NCBI RefSeq assembly: GCF_028826105.1
Contig: NZ_JAQGPL010000001.1
Coordinates: 4,614,501 to 4,678,500 of the forward strand
From: Paenibacillus humicola
GTDB lineage: Bacteria; Bacillota; Bacilli; Paenibacillales; Paenibacillaceae
Reading direction: 5' to 3'
Length of the DNA stretch: 64,000 nucleotides
Numbering within the stretch: position 1 is the stretch's first letter; the number at the start of each line of letters is the position of its first letter. The notes below the pieces were generated by a model, which was not told the origin of the DNA, searched no databases, and saw nothing but the letters and a program-made list of their open reading frames with translations. The translations under genes and the position numbers were made by a program. Shown piece after piece: positions 10,014-18,973 of this stretch.

Positions 10014-11723
10014 ATGAAGCTGTTCAAAGGTCCGCGTACAACCAAGATCATCCTGTCCTGCCTGCTGGCCGTCCTGCCGCTCGCAGCGGCGCTGCTGATC
10101 GTCAGCCGCTTCATCCTGCACGACCACCATCCGCAAAGCGCCCAAACGATAACGGCGCAGACGATCCCGGGGAAGAAGCCGGACGGGGATGTCGGCCGCG
10201 GCAATCCGTTCGACCCGAAATCCGGCATCAAGATCGACCGCTACGGTCAGGTCGTCGGCGTCAATTTTCCGGATAAGGTAACGGATGATCGGCAGCTGCA
10301 GGAAGATGCCGCTCTCGACCGGGCCTATTATAACAGCCTGAAGCCGCCTTCCGATTTTGATCGTTTGGGAGGGCTTTCGGACAGCAATTCCGCCATGCAT
10401 CTCAAAGCGGCGAGGTTTTTCAATATTCAGTGGGCAGACGGCAAGCCGAGGCTCGTGACACCTGAGGGGGACGTTTTTTTCAGCCTGGGCGTGAACGGGG
10501 TCACGAATAACGAAACGTATACGAAAGTAACCGGCTCCAGCGAACGCAGGAAACTGTTCGAATGGGTGCCGGACATCAACGGGGAGTACAAAGGCGCCTT
10601 TATCGGAAAAGATAGTTTCTCGTTCTACATGGCCAATAAATATCGGAAAACGGGCTCCATGCCGACGTTTAACCAGTTTTTTGCGGAGGCGGCGGACCGG
10701 ATCAAGAAATGGGGCTTCAACAGTATCGGCGTATGGACGCCCGCTCCGCAGGCGGAGGCGAGCGGCATGCCTTATACGCTTATGCTGCCGCTTAACGGAA
10801 TGGCCAAGCCGAAGGAAATCAAGGTCTTCGACATTTTCGCGGACGGTGCGGCCAAGGCGATCGACGACGCCTTCAAGAAGACGCTTCCCGCCCATAAGGA
10901 CGATCCGAATCTGATCGGTTATTTTGTGGACAACGAGTATCGATACGATTTATTCATGAGCACCGTGCCGAAAATGAAGGCCAGCACCTCGGGGCTGAAG
11001 AAACGGCTGGTCAAGATGCTGCTGAACGAGTACGGTACGCTCGACTCCTTTAACAAGGGCTGGAATACGAAATTCACCAGCTTCTCCGGTCTATACGAAA
11101 CGCCGCTTCCCATTCGTACGCAGCAGGCAAAAAACGACTTGGAGCAGTACTTCCGCCTCTATTTGGACGCCTTCTACAGAACGGTTCGGGCCGAGTTCAA
11201 GAAATACGATCCGAACCATCTGCTTCTTGGCGACAGATGGCTCTCGCATCCGGTGCAAAACCCGCACTTACGCGCCATCCTGTCGGAAGAAGCCGGCAAA
11301 TATATGGATGTCATCAGCATCAACTATTATTCCCGCACCCTCGATACCGCGATGCTGAGCGACGTCTACGAAAAGTCCGGCCACCGGCCGATTCTGCTGT
11401 CCGAATGGAGCTACGGCACTAACGTGCAGGGGCTGGCTCCGATCGTGCTGGGTCCCGGCGCAACCGAACAGGAACGGGGCCGGCGGTATCGCAGTTACGT
11501 GGAAGGCGCGGCGGCGCTCGGCTTTGTTGTCGGCGCACACTGGTTCGATTATGTCGACCAGGCGGCCGGAGGACGCTTCTTCGAAGGCTTGTACGGAGAA
11601 CATTACAATACCGGGCTCGTCAATGTCGCCGATCGTCCGTATAAAACGTTTTTGAACGAAGTCATGGCGGCGAACGGGGATATTTACGACGTGCTGCTCG
11701 GCAGGAAGGAACCGTTCCGCTGA
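10014..11723 (+). CDS. Membrane-anchored agarase-like glycoside hydrolase (clan GH-A)
   Basis: 569 residues. An N-terminal signal-anchor (IILSCLLAVLPLAAALLIVS) places the enzyme outside the membrane. The rest looks like a TIM-barrel hydrolase related to beta-agarases (GH50/GH42-like): FFSLGVNGV early in the barrel, the likely acid/base Glu308 in YFVDNEYRY, and the likely nucleophile Glu464 in ILLSEWSYG. Closing motifs VVGAHWFDYVDQ and NTGLVNVADRPYK also fit. It would cleave beta-linked polysaccharide or oligosaccharide at the cell surface. The ATG follows a run of seven G. The gene is preceded by an attenuator-like leader. The exact family and substrate cannot be fixed from sequence alone. 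Confidence 0.8.
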   Translation: MKLFKGPRTTKIILSCLLAVLPLAAALLIVSRFILHDHHPQSAQTITAQTIPGKKPDGDVGRGNPFDPKSGIKIDRYGQVVGVNFPDKVTDDRQLQEDAALDRAYYNSLKPPSDFDRLGGLSDSNSAMHLKAARFFNIQWADGKPRLVTPEGDVFFSLGVNGVTNNETYTKVTGSSERRKLFEWVPDINGEYKGAFIGKDSFSFYMANKYRKTGSMPTFNQFFAEAADRIKKWGFNSIGVWTPAPQAEASGMPYTLMLPLNGMAKPKEIKVFDIFADGAAKAIDDAFKKTLPAHKDDPNLIGYFVDNEYRYDLFMSTVPKMKASTSGLKKRLVKMLLNEYGTLDSFNKGWNTKFTSFSGLYETPLPIRTQQAKNDLEQYFRLYLDAFYRTVRAEFKKYDPNHLLLGDRWLSHPVQNPHLRAILSEEAGKYMDVISINYYSRTLDTAMLSDVYEKSGHRPILLSEWSYGTNVQGLAPIVLGPGATEQERGRRYRSYVEGAAALGFVVGAHWFDYVDQAAGGRFFEGLYGEHYNTGLVNVADRPYKTFLNEVMAANGDIYDVLLGRKEPFR

Positions 11724-11772
11724 AGGGAGCAGCCCCCGGCGATAAGCGAGACGTTCCCGCCGATACAAGAAA

Positions 11773-11802
11773 AACGCCTGATCCGCGGGACGGACAGGCG
11801 TT
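11773..11802 (-). terminator. Terminator of the ECF sigma gene
   Basis: AACGCCTG and CAGGCGTT form an eight-pair stem. The minus strand continues TTTCTTG and the plus strand continues CTTAAAAAG, so it serves the sigma gene best and may also end the glycosidase transcript. Confidence 0.75.
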
Positions 11803-11812
11803 CTTAAAAAGT

Positions 11813-12415
11813 TTAGAAAAAGCTGAACATCAGTAGCGAATAAATCAGCAGCGTTTTGCCCCAGCGTTTCTTCATGAAATCCTTGGAGCGGTGAATTCTC
11901 GACTTGACGGTGTTCACCGGCAAATTATTCTTCAGTCCGATGTCTTCAATGGACATGTCGAGCACGTACCGCTGGTAGACGATGTCCCGGTATTTCTCGG
12001 GCAGCTTGCCGATCATCTCCGCCATTTTGTGCGACAGCTCGCGCTCGATCACTTCGCCCTCGGGCGTCGGTTCGCCGGCCGGGATAACCTCGTGCAGCGA
12101 CAGCTTATTGTCCGACTGCGAGACGACCGGCTGGTCGAGCGGAAGCGGAGGCGTTTTGCGGCGGCGCAGCAGATCGAGGCAGATGTTTTTGCCGATATGA
12201 AACAGCCATGTCGAGAAGCGTTTGTTCTCGTCAAAACGATTGAGATTCAAATACACCTTCAGAAACGTTTCCTGCACGACGTCTTCGCATTCCGACTTGC
12301 TGCGGAGGATTCGGTGCGCCATGAAATACACTTTGTCCTTGTACATTTCCATCAGCTTGCCGAATGCGATCTGATCGCCCTGCCTTGACAGCGTAACTAA
12401 TTGAGCCTCGTTCAC
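11813..12415 (-). CDS. ECF sigma factor (SigW-like) with hydrophobic C-terminal tail
   Basis: 200 residues. Region 2 (ILRSKSECEDVVQETFLKVYLNLNRFDENKRFSTWLFHIGKNICLD) and region 4 (LPEKYRDIVYQRYVLDMSIEDIGLKNNLPVNTVKSRIHRSK) are complete, so it should bind core polymerase and -35/-10 elements. GTG at 12415 follows AAGGGGA by eight bases. ECF genes of this group usually have an anti-sigma gene next to them; here none is present on either side. The protein instead ends in a strongly hydrophobic stretch (TLLIYSLLMFSFF), which could touch the membrane. The regulon is unknown. Confidence 0.93.
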   Translation of the reverse strand: MNEAQLVTLSRQGDQIAFGKLMEMYKDKVYFMAHRILRSKSECEDVVQETFLKVYLNLNRFDENKRFSTWLFHIGKNICLDLLRRRKTPPLPLDQPVVSQSDNKLSLHEVIPAGEPTPEGEVIERELSHKMAEMIGKLPEKYRDIVYQRYVLDMSIEDIGLKNNLPVNTVKSRIHRSKDFMKKRWGKTLLIYSLLMFSFF

Positions 12416-12458
12416 CGCGATTCCCCTTTACCGCCCGTCGTGAGATCCTCTTTTCACC

Positions 12459-12467
12459 ATTATAACA
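12459..12467 (-). promoter_or_regulatory. Extended -10 promoter of the ECF sigma gene
   Basis: The minus strand reads TGTTATAAT, an extended -10 element, 44-52 bases before the GTG. No good -35 is visible, and I see no ECF-type autoregulatory site. Confidence 0.5.
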
Positions 12468-12598
12468 GGAAAATCGGACCGCCGCATTACGCAACTTCGC
12501 GCTGGCACGGCGCTTTTTCAGCCGCTATGAACCGCCCGGCCGAGCCGCCTGATAACACCCGGATCTACAGGACAGATTGTAAGCCGCTAACAAAAGGT

Positions 12599-12627
12599 TT
12601 GTCCGATCGCCTGCAATTGATTATACT
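12599..12627 (+). promoter_or_regulatory. Sigma-A promoter of the aldo/keto reductase
   Basis: TTGTCC (12599-12604), 17 bases, TATACT (12622-12627), followed by AGGAGG before the ATG at 12665. Confidence 0.7.
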
Positions 12628-12664
12628 GAACCTGGAGTCCAAATCATAGGAGGCTGAGAAAACG

Positions 12665-13531
12665 ATGTCCAATTCCAATCTGTCCGCAGCGCCGTCCGGA
12701 ACGTACCGAATCGGCGGCGACCTGCCGGTTGTCCGTCTGGGCTACGGCGCAATGCAAATTACCGGTCCTGGCGTATGGGGCGACCCGCGTGACCCCGCGG
12801 AAGCGGTCCGCGTGCTGCAGCGCGCGGTCGAGCTTGGCGTCACCTTTATCGATACTGCGGATTCCTACGGTCCGTTCACCTCGGAGCTGCTCATCAAGAA
12901 GGCGCTCCACCCGTACAAGGACAACCTCGTGATTGCGACGAAAGCGGGCCTGACGCGTCCGGCTCCGGGCGTATGGCGCCCCGTCGGCCGTCCCGAATAT
13001 TTGCGGCAGCAGGTCGAGCTCAGCCTGCGCCATCTCGGGCTCGAGCGGATCGACCTGCTTCAGCTGCACCGCATCGACCCGCAGGTTCCGCTTGCCGAGC
13101 AGATCGGCGAACTTGCGCTCCTGCGCGAGGAGGGCAAAATCCGCCATATCGGCCTGAGCGAGGTCAGCGTCGACGAAATCAAGGCCGCAAGCGAGACCGC
13201 CCCGATCGTATCGGTGCAAAACCTGTACAACGTGGCGAAACGCGACTCGGAAGCGGTGCTCGAATATGCGGAAGCGAACGATATCGCGTTTATCCCGTGG
13301 TTCCCGCTGGCGACGGGCGCCTTGGCCAAAGAAGGCGGTCCGCTGGACGAAATGGCGAAGCGGCTCGGCGCGAAGCCGTCCCAGCTCGCACTTGCCTGGC
13401 TGCTGAAGCGTTCGAAGGTCATGCTGCCGATACCCGGCACGTCGAGCACCCCCCATCTCGAGGAAAATATCGCCGCCGCCGGCATCGAGCTGAGCGAAGA
13501 AGATTTTGCCGCGTTGTCCAGCGCCGTATAA
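12665..13531 (+). CDS. Aldo/keto reductase
   Basis: 288 residues forming the AKR TIM barrel. The catalytic tetrad can be read: Asp and Tyr in FIDTADSYG, Lys in VIATKAG, His in LLQLHRID. The C-terminal NADP-binding segment is [15 protein letters not shown]. It reduces aldehydes or ketones with NADPH in the cytosol. It is a single gene with its own promoter and terminator. The sequence resembles the YhdN/YajO-like AKR group. Substrate is unknown. Confidence 0.93.
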   Translation: MSNSNLSAAPSGTYRIGGDLPVVRLGYGAMQITGPGVWGDPRDPAEAVRVLQRAVELGVTFIDTADSYGPFTSELLIKKALHPYKDNLVIATKAGLTRPAPGVWRPVGRPEYLRQQVELSLRHLGLERIDLLQLHRIDPQVPLAEQIGELALLREEGKIRHIGLSEVSVDEIKAASETAPIVSVQNLYNVAKRDSEAVLEYAEANDIAFIPWFPLATGALAKEGGPLDEMAKRLGAKPSQLALAWLLKRSKVMLPIPGTSSTPHLEENIAAAGIELSEEDFAALSSAV

Positions 13532-13547
13532 TCGTCACCGTCCATGT

Positions 13548-13585
13548 AACGGCCGCGCATGCCTAGAGCAGCGCGGCCGTTTTGA
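13548..13585. terminator. Terminator between aldo/keto reductase and gerC
   Basis: AACGGCCGCGC and GCGCGGCCGTT make an 11-pair stem followed by TTGACTTT on the plus strand. It lies between two convergent genes. Confidence 0.8.
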
Positions 13586-13609
13586 CTTTGCCGGGCCTTG
13601 AAGCTCTCG

Positions 13610-14830
13610 TTACTTTTCGATTTCGTCCTCTTCCAGCATAAGCGGCGGGCCTGTCAGGCCTACGCTTTTCACCTTCAAGTCCGCGTTAACCGTCATTTCC
13701 GCTTCCGGAAAAATCTGCTGCCACCGGGTTTTCATCGTTTTCCAGCGGTACGGATGCTTGCGGCGGACGGTGTCGCCGAAGCCGAAAATATCGGTTTTGA
13801 ACTGCTTTTGCACGTGATGGATCGTTTGCAGCGCTTGTTTTTCCGTTTCTTTCTTCAGTGCTTCCTCCAGCTTCCGAACGTTCTTCAGCAAGGAAAGATC
13901 CAGCTTCGTATTGTTCTCCACGATCATTCCCTGCCCGGAAAGAGACACCTTGAACGCCACGCCGTCCTTGGAGAGAATGGGGGTGACCCGGCTCTTCAGG
14001 CGGCTTGTCCGCAGCACGACGGTCCCTTCATCCGGCACGGGAACCGTCAGGTTAGCCGCCCGCAGCTCGCCCATGATCCAGCGTCTCGTGACGGATTCCT
14101 TGTTATTGATATACCCGACAAGCTTCAACGATTTGTTGAAAACGGCCGAGCCGGCAATTTTCACCTTCCCGTCCGGGTCCTTGGACTGCCCGTCCCCGTC
14201 CGATTCCGTCTTCGGCTTGGCACCCGGAAGGATTTCCAGCGCCGGAAGGATCGGACTCCTGCCGTCGCTTGTGGCGGCCAGCAGAAAATCCCTCATCATG
14301 AGCGTGGAGCTGACCCCAAGGCTTTCGTGAATTTTCACGTAAGCGATGGCCGGAATGCGGTCCAGCGGATACGGAAGCTTCAGCAGCTGCTCCGCCGTCC
14401 CGCCTTTCACGACAAACATGTCCGACCGCATCCGGATTTCCGGCGTCCGGCTGTAAGCATCCAGCAGCTCGCTGAGGCCGTGCCTGGCCATCTCTTCGCC
14501 GAAGACGGAGGCCCTTCGATGACCCGCAAACCAGGAGCGGGACAGCTTCGACTGCAAAAAATCGGTCGACTCGTAAATGGTTTTTCCCATACCCGACTCC
14601 GTGAAAAAGGCGTTTTCCTTCGTGCCGCCCCCTTCCGAAGGAGCGAGCTTGGAGGGCACGGCGAACTGGGCCGTTCCCCGGTACTGGCCGTTTTTCGCCA
14701 AATCGACCCCGAAGGCCAGCATAATGGCAATATCGTTGAGCTCTTTGCGGTCCCAGCAGCCCGGGAGGACGAGCAGGGACAACATCAGCAAGATGTGAAC
14801 GATTGTTCGTACCGGATTCATCTTTCGCAT
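13610..14830 (-). CDS. gerC: Spore germinant-receptor lipoprotein, GerC family
   Basis: 406 residues from the ATG at 14830 (AGGAG five bases upstream); an ATG at 14821 is also possible. The lipoprotein signal ends in LVLPGCWDRKELND, the hallmark GCWD start of Ger(x)C proteins. Three mixed alpha/beta domains follow, ending in the typical W..IFPEAEMTVNADLKVKSVGLT segment. GerC subunits sit on the outer face of the spore inner membrane within the GerA-GerB-GerC receptor. It is the last gene of a four-gene set with gerA, gerB and a 41-codon ORF. Confidence 0.93.
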   Translation of the reverse strand: MRKMNPVRTIVHILLMLSLLVLPGCWDRKELNDIAIMLAFGVDLAKNGQYRGTAQFAVPSKLAPSEGGGTKENAFFTESGMGKTIYESTDFLQSKLSRSWFAGHRRASVFGEEMARHGLSELLDAYSRTPEIRMRSDMFVVKGGTAEQLLKLPYPLDRIPAIAYVKIHESLGVSSTLMMRDFLLAATSDGRSPILPALEILPGAKPKTESDGDGQSKDPDGKVKIAGSAVFNKSLKLVGYINNKESVTRRWIMGELRAANLTVPVPDEGTVVLRTSRLKSRVTPILSKDGVAFKVSLSGQGMIVENNTKLDLSLLKNVRKLEEALKKETEKQALQTIHHVQKQFKTDIFGFGDTVRRKHPYRWKTMKTRWQQIFPEAEMTVNADLKVKSVGLTGPPLMLEEDEIEK

Positions 14831-14864
14831 CCCTGCTCCTCGCTTCGTGATTAGCCTCCGCCCG

Positions 14865-14990
14865 TCATTTTGCCATATTGGCAAGGGGCGAAGGGAAGTC
14901 GATTCTCCACCAATAAAAAAATGCGGCGAACATCGCCAGCAGGATGAGCGAGCCGAAGATCGTCCAGGCCTTGACCGTTCTGCGTTTCAT
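14865..14990 (-). CDS. Small single-pass membrane protein within the ger operon
   Basis: 41 codons. The ATG at 14990 follows the gerB stop by four bases and has GGGAGATG upstream. The product is MKRR-basic at the N-terminus, then one membrane helix (TIFGSLILLAMFAAFFYWW), then a short polar end. Several Bacillus and Clostridium ger operons encode a small fourth 'D' membrane subunit, but those usually have two helices. This one may play a similar part or be unrelated. Coding is supported by placement, ribosome site and hydrophobicity only. Confidence 0.65.
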   Translation of the reverse strand: MKRRTVKAWTIFGSLILLAMFAAFFYWWRIDFPSPLANMAK

Positions 14991-14994
14991 CGGT

Positions 14995-16101
14995 TCATCT
15001 CCCGCCGGGTCCGGATTTTCCCGTTTTTTTGCCGCGCAGCAGGCCGACTCCGAGCAGCAGCAGGGGCACCATAAAATAATTGATCGGCAGCCCGAACGGG
15101 ACATGATATTTCGGATTGAAATCGAGCATCGTGAGCATGTTCTCGGACAACAGCGAGCTGGCGAACACAGCCGGCACGGCAATCCATACGAGCTTGCGCC
15201 AATCCCGGATCTCGAGCCATTGCGCCGTCGTATGGCACGTCAGGAAGAAGAAAAGCGACAGCTTGATGAAGACGCTGGACATCCAGATAATGAGCATGAA
15301 CACATCCACATTTTGAATAAATTCGCCGATGGAAATGAGCCGGACCATATCGTAAAAGGCGAACCACATGCGTGCCGAAAGGACCGGCCCGAACGTAACG
15401 ATGATCATGACGACGGTGATGCTGATGAGCAGGACGACGCTGATCATCGACCACATGATGCTGGCCATCACCTTGGCGGGCTTTGCCGCAAATGCCGTGA
15501 TGCCGAGCATCGCCATCACTTCGCCCATAAGCGAAATGGGCGCCAATACGCTCAGCGCCATCGATTTCATATCCCGCTCGGCCAGCACCGGCTGCAGCAG
15601 CCGCCAGTCGATATTCGTCGTATTCAGCAGAAGGAGCACGGCGATCGTCAGCAAAATTAACGGCCCCATCAATTCGCTGCACATTGCGATAGCCCGTAAG
15701 CCGCCCGAATAACCGACGTGCGCCACCAGCAGCAGCATGGTGAACATGAGGACGGACAGCGGCGTATTGCGGAACAGCGCGGTATGAATAAATTCGATGC
15801 CGTAGCGCAGCACCGTGCCCGTCATGCCGAACCAAAGCAGAATATAGGGAAGCACCACGAGCCTTCCGAGCCATTTTCCCAATATGGTCTGACTCAACTG
15901 GACGAACGTTTGGCCGGGGTGAAGCAGGCTGGCCCGGACGACGATGTACGCAATCCCGATGCTGATCAGTCCGGCGATCAGGACCGACAGCCAGGCGTCC
16001 TGCTTCGCTTTGGCGATCGTAGTCGTCAGAACGGTCAGCGTCATTCCGATTTGAAACGAAAAATTGAGCCAATAGATTTGCAAGCTCGTCAGCTGTTTCA
16101 T
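14995..16101 (-). CDS. gerB: Spore germinant-receptor permease subunit, GerB family
   Basis: 368 residues with about ten membrane helices, of the APC superfamily. The ATG at 16101 overlaps the gerA stop (ATGA) and has AAGGGGA upstream. The opening MKQLTSLQIYWLNFSFQIG and the YGIEFIHTALFRNTPLSVLM segment are typical of GerB. In B. subtilis GerB subunits bind germinant amino acids or sugars and define specificity. A longer in-frame extension upstream of 16101 overlaps gerA and is not real. Confidence 0.93.
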   Translation of the reverse strand: MKQLTSLQIYWLNFSFQIGMTLTVLTTTIAKAKQDAWLSVLIAGLISIGIAYIVVRASLLHPGQTFVQLSQTILGKWLGRLVVLPYILLWFGMTGTVLRYGIEFIHTALFRNTPLSVLMFTMLLLVAHVGYSGGLRAIAMCSELMGPLILLTIAVLLLLNTTNIDWRLLQPVLAERDMKSMALSVLAPISLMGEVMAMLGITAFAAKPAKVMASIMWSMISVVLLISITVVMIIVTFGPVLSARMWFAFYDMVRLISIGEFIQNVDVFMLIIWMSSVFIKLSLFFFLTCHTTAQWLEIRDWRKLVWIAVPAVFASSLLSENMLTMLDFNPKYHVPFGLPINYFMVPLLLLGVGLLRGKKTGKSGPGGR

Positions 16102-17678
16102 GTTGCGTTGTCCCCTTTGCTTGCTCCCGGCATTTGGCCTGCGGGAATGCGGTTCTCGTTGACGCCGGTCGTCTCGGCCGGCCGGCGGTTCATCGCCCAA
16201 ATCGGCGCACGCATCAATACGTCCTTCAAATCCTTGACCACCTGCGGGGCCAGCGGGGACATATAAGGCAAACCGAGCGACGTCAGGTTGACCAGATGAA
16301 TCGCGATCAGGATAAGCCCGAGCCCGATGCCGTACAGCCCCAGCGTTCCGGCGAGCAAGAGCAGCGGAAAACGAAGCAGCCGCGCGGAAAATCCGAAGTT
16401 GTACCGTGGGATGACGAAGGACGAAATGCCGGTTGTCGATACGATGATTACCGTCGGCGCGGATACGATGCCCGACCGGACGGCAGCTTCGCCGACGACG
16501 AGCGCCCCGACGATGCTGACCGCCTGTCCGACCGACTTGGGCAGCCGGATTCCCGCTTCCCGCAGCGCCTCGAACATGAACTCCATCAAAAACGCTTCCA
16601 CCATGGCGGGAAACGGAATGCCCTCCCGGGAGGCCGCGATGCTGATCAGCAGAAAGCTTGGGATGAGCTGAGGATGGTAGGTCGTTGCGGCAACGTACAG
16701 GGAAGGCAGCAGCAGCGACATCGTCAGCAGCAGGTAACGCAGCCACCGGATGAACGTTTTGAATATAAAATGCTCGTAATAATCGTCCGGCGCCTGCATT
16801 TCGGTCCAGAACGTGACAGGGACGACAAGCGAGAACGGCGTGCCGTCCACAAGGATCGCCACCTTCCCTTCGAGCAGGTTGCCCGCCACCACGTCCGGGC
16901 GTTCCGTATTCAAGGCCTGAGGGAACACGGAAAACGGCTGGTCCTGAATAAATTCTTCGATATTGCCCGATTCCAGCACGGCGTCGGTCTCGATTCGGCC
17001 GACTCTGCGCCGCACTTCCTCTATGATGGAATCCTTCGCGATTCCTTCGATATAGGCGATCACGACATCCGTTTGCGAAAGTTTTCCGAGTACCAGGTGC
17101 TCCATTTTGAGCCGGGGCGTTTTGAGCTTGCGGCGCACCATGCTTATATTGGTACGAACCGATTCCGTGAACCCTTCGCGCGGGCCGCGGAGCGAAATCT
17201 CCGTTGTGGGCTCCTCGATTGCGCGGGTCTTGACCGCTCTCCGGTCCACGAGCGTCACGCTGCTCTCACCGTCCGTCAGCACGGCGGCGAACCCTCTCAG
17301 GATATCGCTTACCGCGCTCATCACGCTTTCTTCCCGTTTCATGCTTCGGGTGTTCAGAAGCCCGCCGTCCGCCGTATTTCCCGCAGCTTCGTTCCCGTTT
17401 GACGCGTCGGCCGTTCCGCTTACCAGCATTGGCCGCAGCAGCTCGGGCTCGAGCGATTCCGCGTTAACCAGCACCTCGGCATAGACCAGCAGCCTGTCCG
17501 GATGATCCTCGATCCGAACGGGCCGGAATACAATGTCGGAGCAGTTGCGAAACAGCTCCCGCAGCATGTTTTCGTTTGCCTTCAGGTCCGGACCGAAGCG
17601 GGCATGTTCGAATTGAGGCAAGGAAAGATCAGGCGTCCGCACCGATTTCGGCTGCTTCCCTTTGCGGGTCCATTTCAT
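16098..17678 (-). CDS. gerA: Spore germinant-receptor subunit, GerA family
   Basis: 526 residues. A soluble N-terminal domain (about residues 20-300: LKANENMLRELFRNCSDIVFRPV, LSQTDVVIAYIEGIAKDSIIEEVRRRV, VAGNLLEGKVAILVDGTPFSLVVP) is followed by the membrane domain with the conserved ISIAASREGIPFPAMVEAFLMEFMFEALREAGIRLPK motif. The ATG at 17678 has GGAGGGG seven to nine bases upstream, better than the in-frame start at 17711. With gerB and gerC it forms a germinant receptor. Recent work on B. subtilis GerA suggests that the A subunit forms an ion channel. Confidence 0.95.
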   Translation of the reverse strand: MKWTRKGKQPKSVRTPDLSLPQFEHARFGPDLKANENMLRELFRNCSDIVFRPVRIEDHPDRLLVYAEVLVNAESLEPELLRPMLVSGTADASNGNEAAGNTADGGLLNTRSMKREESVMSAVSDILRGFAAVLTDGESSVTLVDRRAVKTRAIEEPTTEISLRGPREGFTESVRTNISMVRRKLKTPRLKMEHLVLGKLSQTDVVIAYIEGIAKDSIIEEVRRRVGRIETDAVLESGNIEEFIQDQPFSVFPQALNTERPDVVAGNLLEGKVAILVDGTPFSLVVPVTFWTEMQAPDDYYEHFIFKTFIRWLRYLLLTMSLLLPSLYVAATTYHPQLIPSFLLISIAASREGIPFPAMVEAFLMEFMFEALREAGIRLPKSVGQAVSIVGALVVGEAAVRSGIVSAPTVIIVSTTGISSFVIPRYNFGFSARLLRFPLLLLAGTLGLYGIGLGLILIAIHLVNLTSLGLPYMSPLAPQVVKDLKDVLMRAPIWAMNRRPAETTGVNENRIPAGQMPGASKGDNAT

Positions 17679-17792
17679 CGCCTTCCACCCCTCCGGTCCA
17701 TTGAAAATCAAGGCATCTTTTTATAAATTTCCCAGAATGTTTCTTTTCATTCGGCGAACTCAAAGGGCGTTCCCTGCGAACATATCAATATA

Positions 17793-17822
17793 TTGAACTT
17801 CTCTCGAGGGAGCGATTATAAT
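17793..17822 (+). promoter_or_regulatory. Promoter of the HD-GYP gene
   Basis: TTGAAC (17793-17798), 18 bases, TATAAT (17817-17822), about 50 bases before the GTG start. Confidence 0.65.
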
Positions 17823-17873
17823 AGCCTAATAGTGAATATCTGCATAGGAACGGGAATTTGGAGGGATTGGAAC

Positions 17874-18831
17874 GTGTACCAAACGTTGGGATTATGGCTG
17901 CAAAATATCAATTATTTACGATATGTCACACTCATTTCACTCCTACTAAGCGTTTTATTAAATGTTCACGATTCCTCCTCATTGGCCACCGGCTCCCTCT
18001 ATACGCTGACCGTCGTCCTCGCCGGCATCTCTTTTTGGAACCGCCGCATCGAGGTGGTCATTGCGATCAGCCTGCTCATTCTGGCCGTGCAGCTGACGAT
18101 TAACTGGACGCTGATGGAAGACGTCAAAACGACGTTTTTTCATATTTTGCTTACGGCCGCGATCGGCATCATTGCGAAGGAACTGATGAAAGGCTACATC
18201 AACAACAAGCTGGGCTCGATCGATCTCATACTCGCCCTTTCCAATTCCCTCGACAAACGGGACCACTATACCTCCTCCCATTCGTCCAACGTTGCGCTAC
18301 GCCTTGAAGATCGCCCGGGCGATGAACCTGCCCCCCGGTTTGCGCGAGTCGATTTACATCGGCGGACTGCTCCACGATATCGGCAAAATCGGGATCAGCG
18401 AAAGCGTGCTGCTGAAGCCGTCCAAGCTGACCGAAAGCGAATTCGACATCATCAAGCAGCATCCGGTCATCGGCTACGAAATTATTAAACATATTCCGCA
18501 GTTCAAAAAAAACGGCGTGCTCGATATGGTGCTGCATCACCACGAACGGTATAACGGCACCGGTTACCCGAAAGGGCTGAAGGAGCAGCAAATTCCGCTC
18601 GCCGCCCGCATTATGGCCGTTGCGGATTCGTTCGACGCCATGACCTCGAAGCGGGTATACCGCGAGAACCGCCTCGAGCTTCAGGACGTCATCGAGGAGC
18701 TCCGGAGATGCAGAGGCACGCAGTTCGATCCCGTCGTTGCCGACGTGTTTCTCGGGATTTTGGAAGAGGAAAGGGAAAACATCCTGATTCACGACCTGGA
18801 TGCTTCCATTAAACGCCCGCACTATATTTAA
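17874..18831 (+). pseudogene. Membrane-bound HD-GYP phosphodiesterase, frameshifted
   Basis: GTG at 17874 follows GGAGGG. The first frame encodes four or five membrane helices and then NSLDKRDHYTSSHSSNVA, the start of an HD domain. At about 18290 the frame is lost in GTTGCGCTACGCC; the rest of the domain continues in another frame as RYALKIARAM..LLHDIGKIGI..HHERYNGTGYP..DSFDAMTS to 18831. Restoring one GC pair in that GCGC tract would join the two. The HD, GYP and metal-ligand motifs are otherwise intact, so an unbroken gene would encode a c-di-GMP phosphodiesterase-type sensor. The break may be a recent mutation, a sequencing error, or a recoding site. Confidence 0.8.
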
Positions 18832-18882
18832 CGAGGCTCAAACGGGGCCCAAAAACGGAGCTGAGCTGCGATTTGCACAAAA

Positions 18883-18928
18883 TAAAACGCCGCCCTCCCC
18901 TGACCGTCAAGGTCAAGAGGAAGGCGGC
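18883..18928 (-). terminator. Terminator following the GntR remnant
   Basis: On the minus strand GCCGCC...TGACC-TTGAC-GGTCA...GGCGGC forms a long stem followed by GTTTTATTTTG. Confidence 0.7.
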
Positions 18929-18973
18929 CCGCTAGATGGACTTGTCTCGGCGGCCGCGCGCCGGTCCGTCCGG

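Noticed and set aside
13598..14854. A 418-codon plus-strand ORF
   Set aside because: It is the shadow of gerC; composition is basic and low in recognisable motifs.
14987..16746. Minus-strand frames overlapping gerB and extending into gerA
   Set aside because: The extension upstream of 16101 reads gerA DNA in another frame, and the 361-codon frame is an Arg/His-rich shadow of gerB.
16134..17402. A 422-codon plus-strand ORF
   Set aside because: It lies antisense to gerA and is made of Arg/Gln/Asp-rich shadow sequence.
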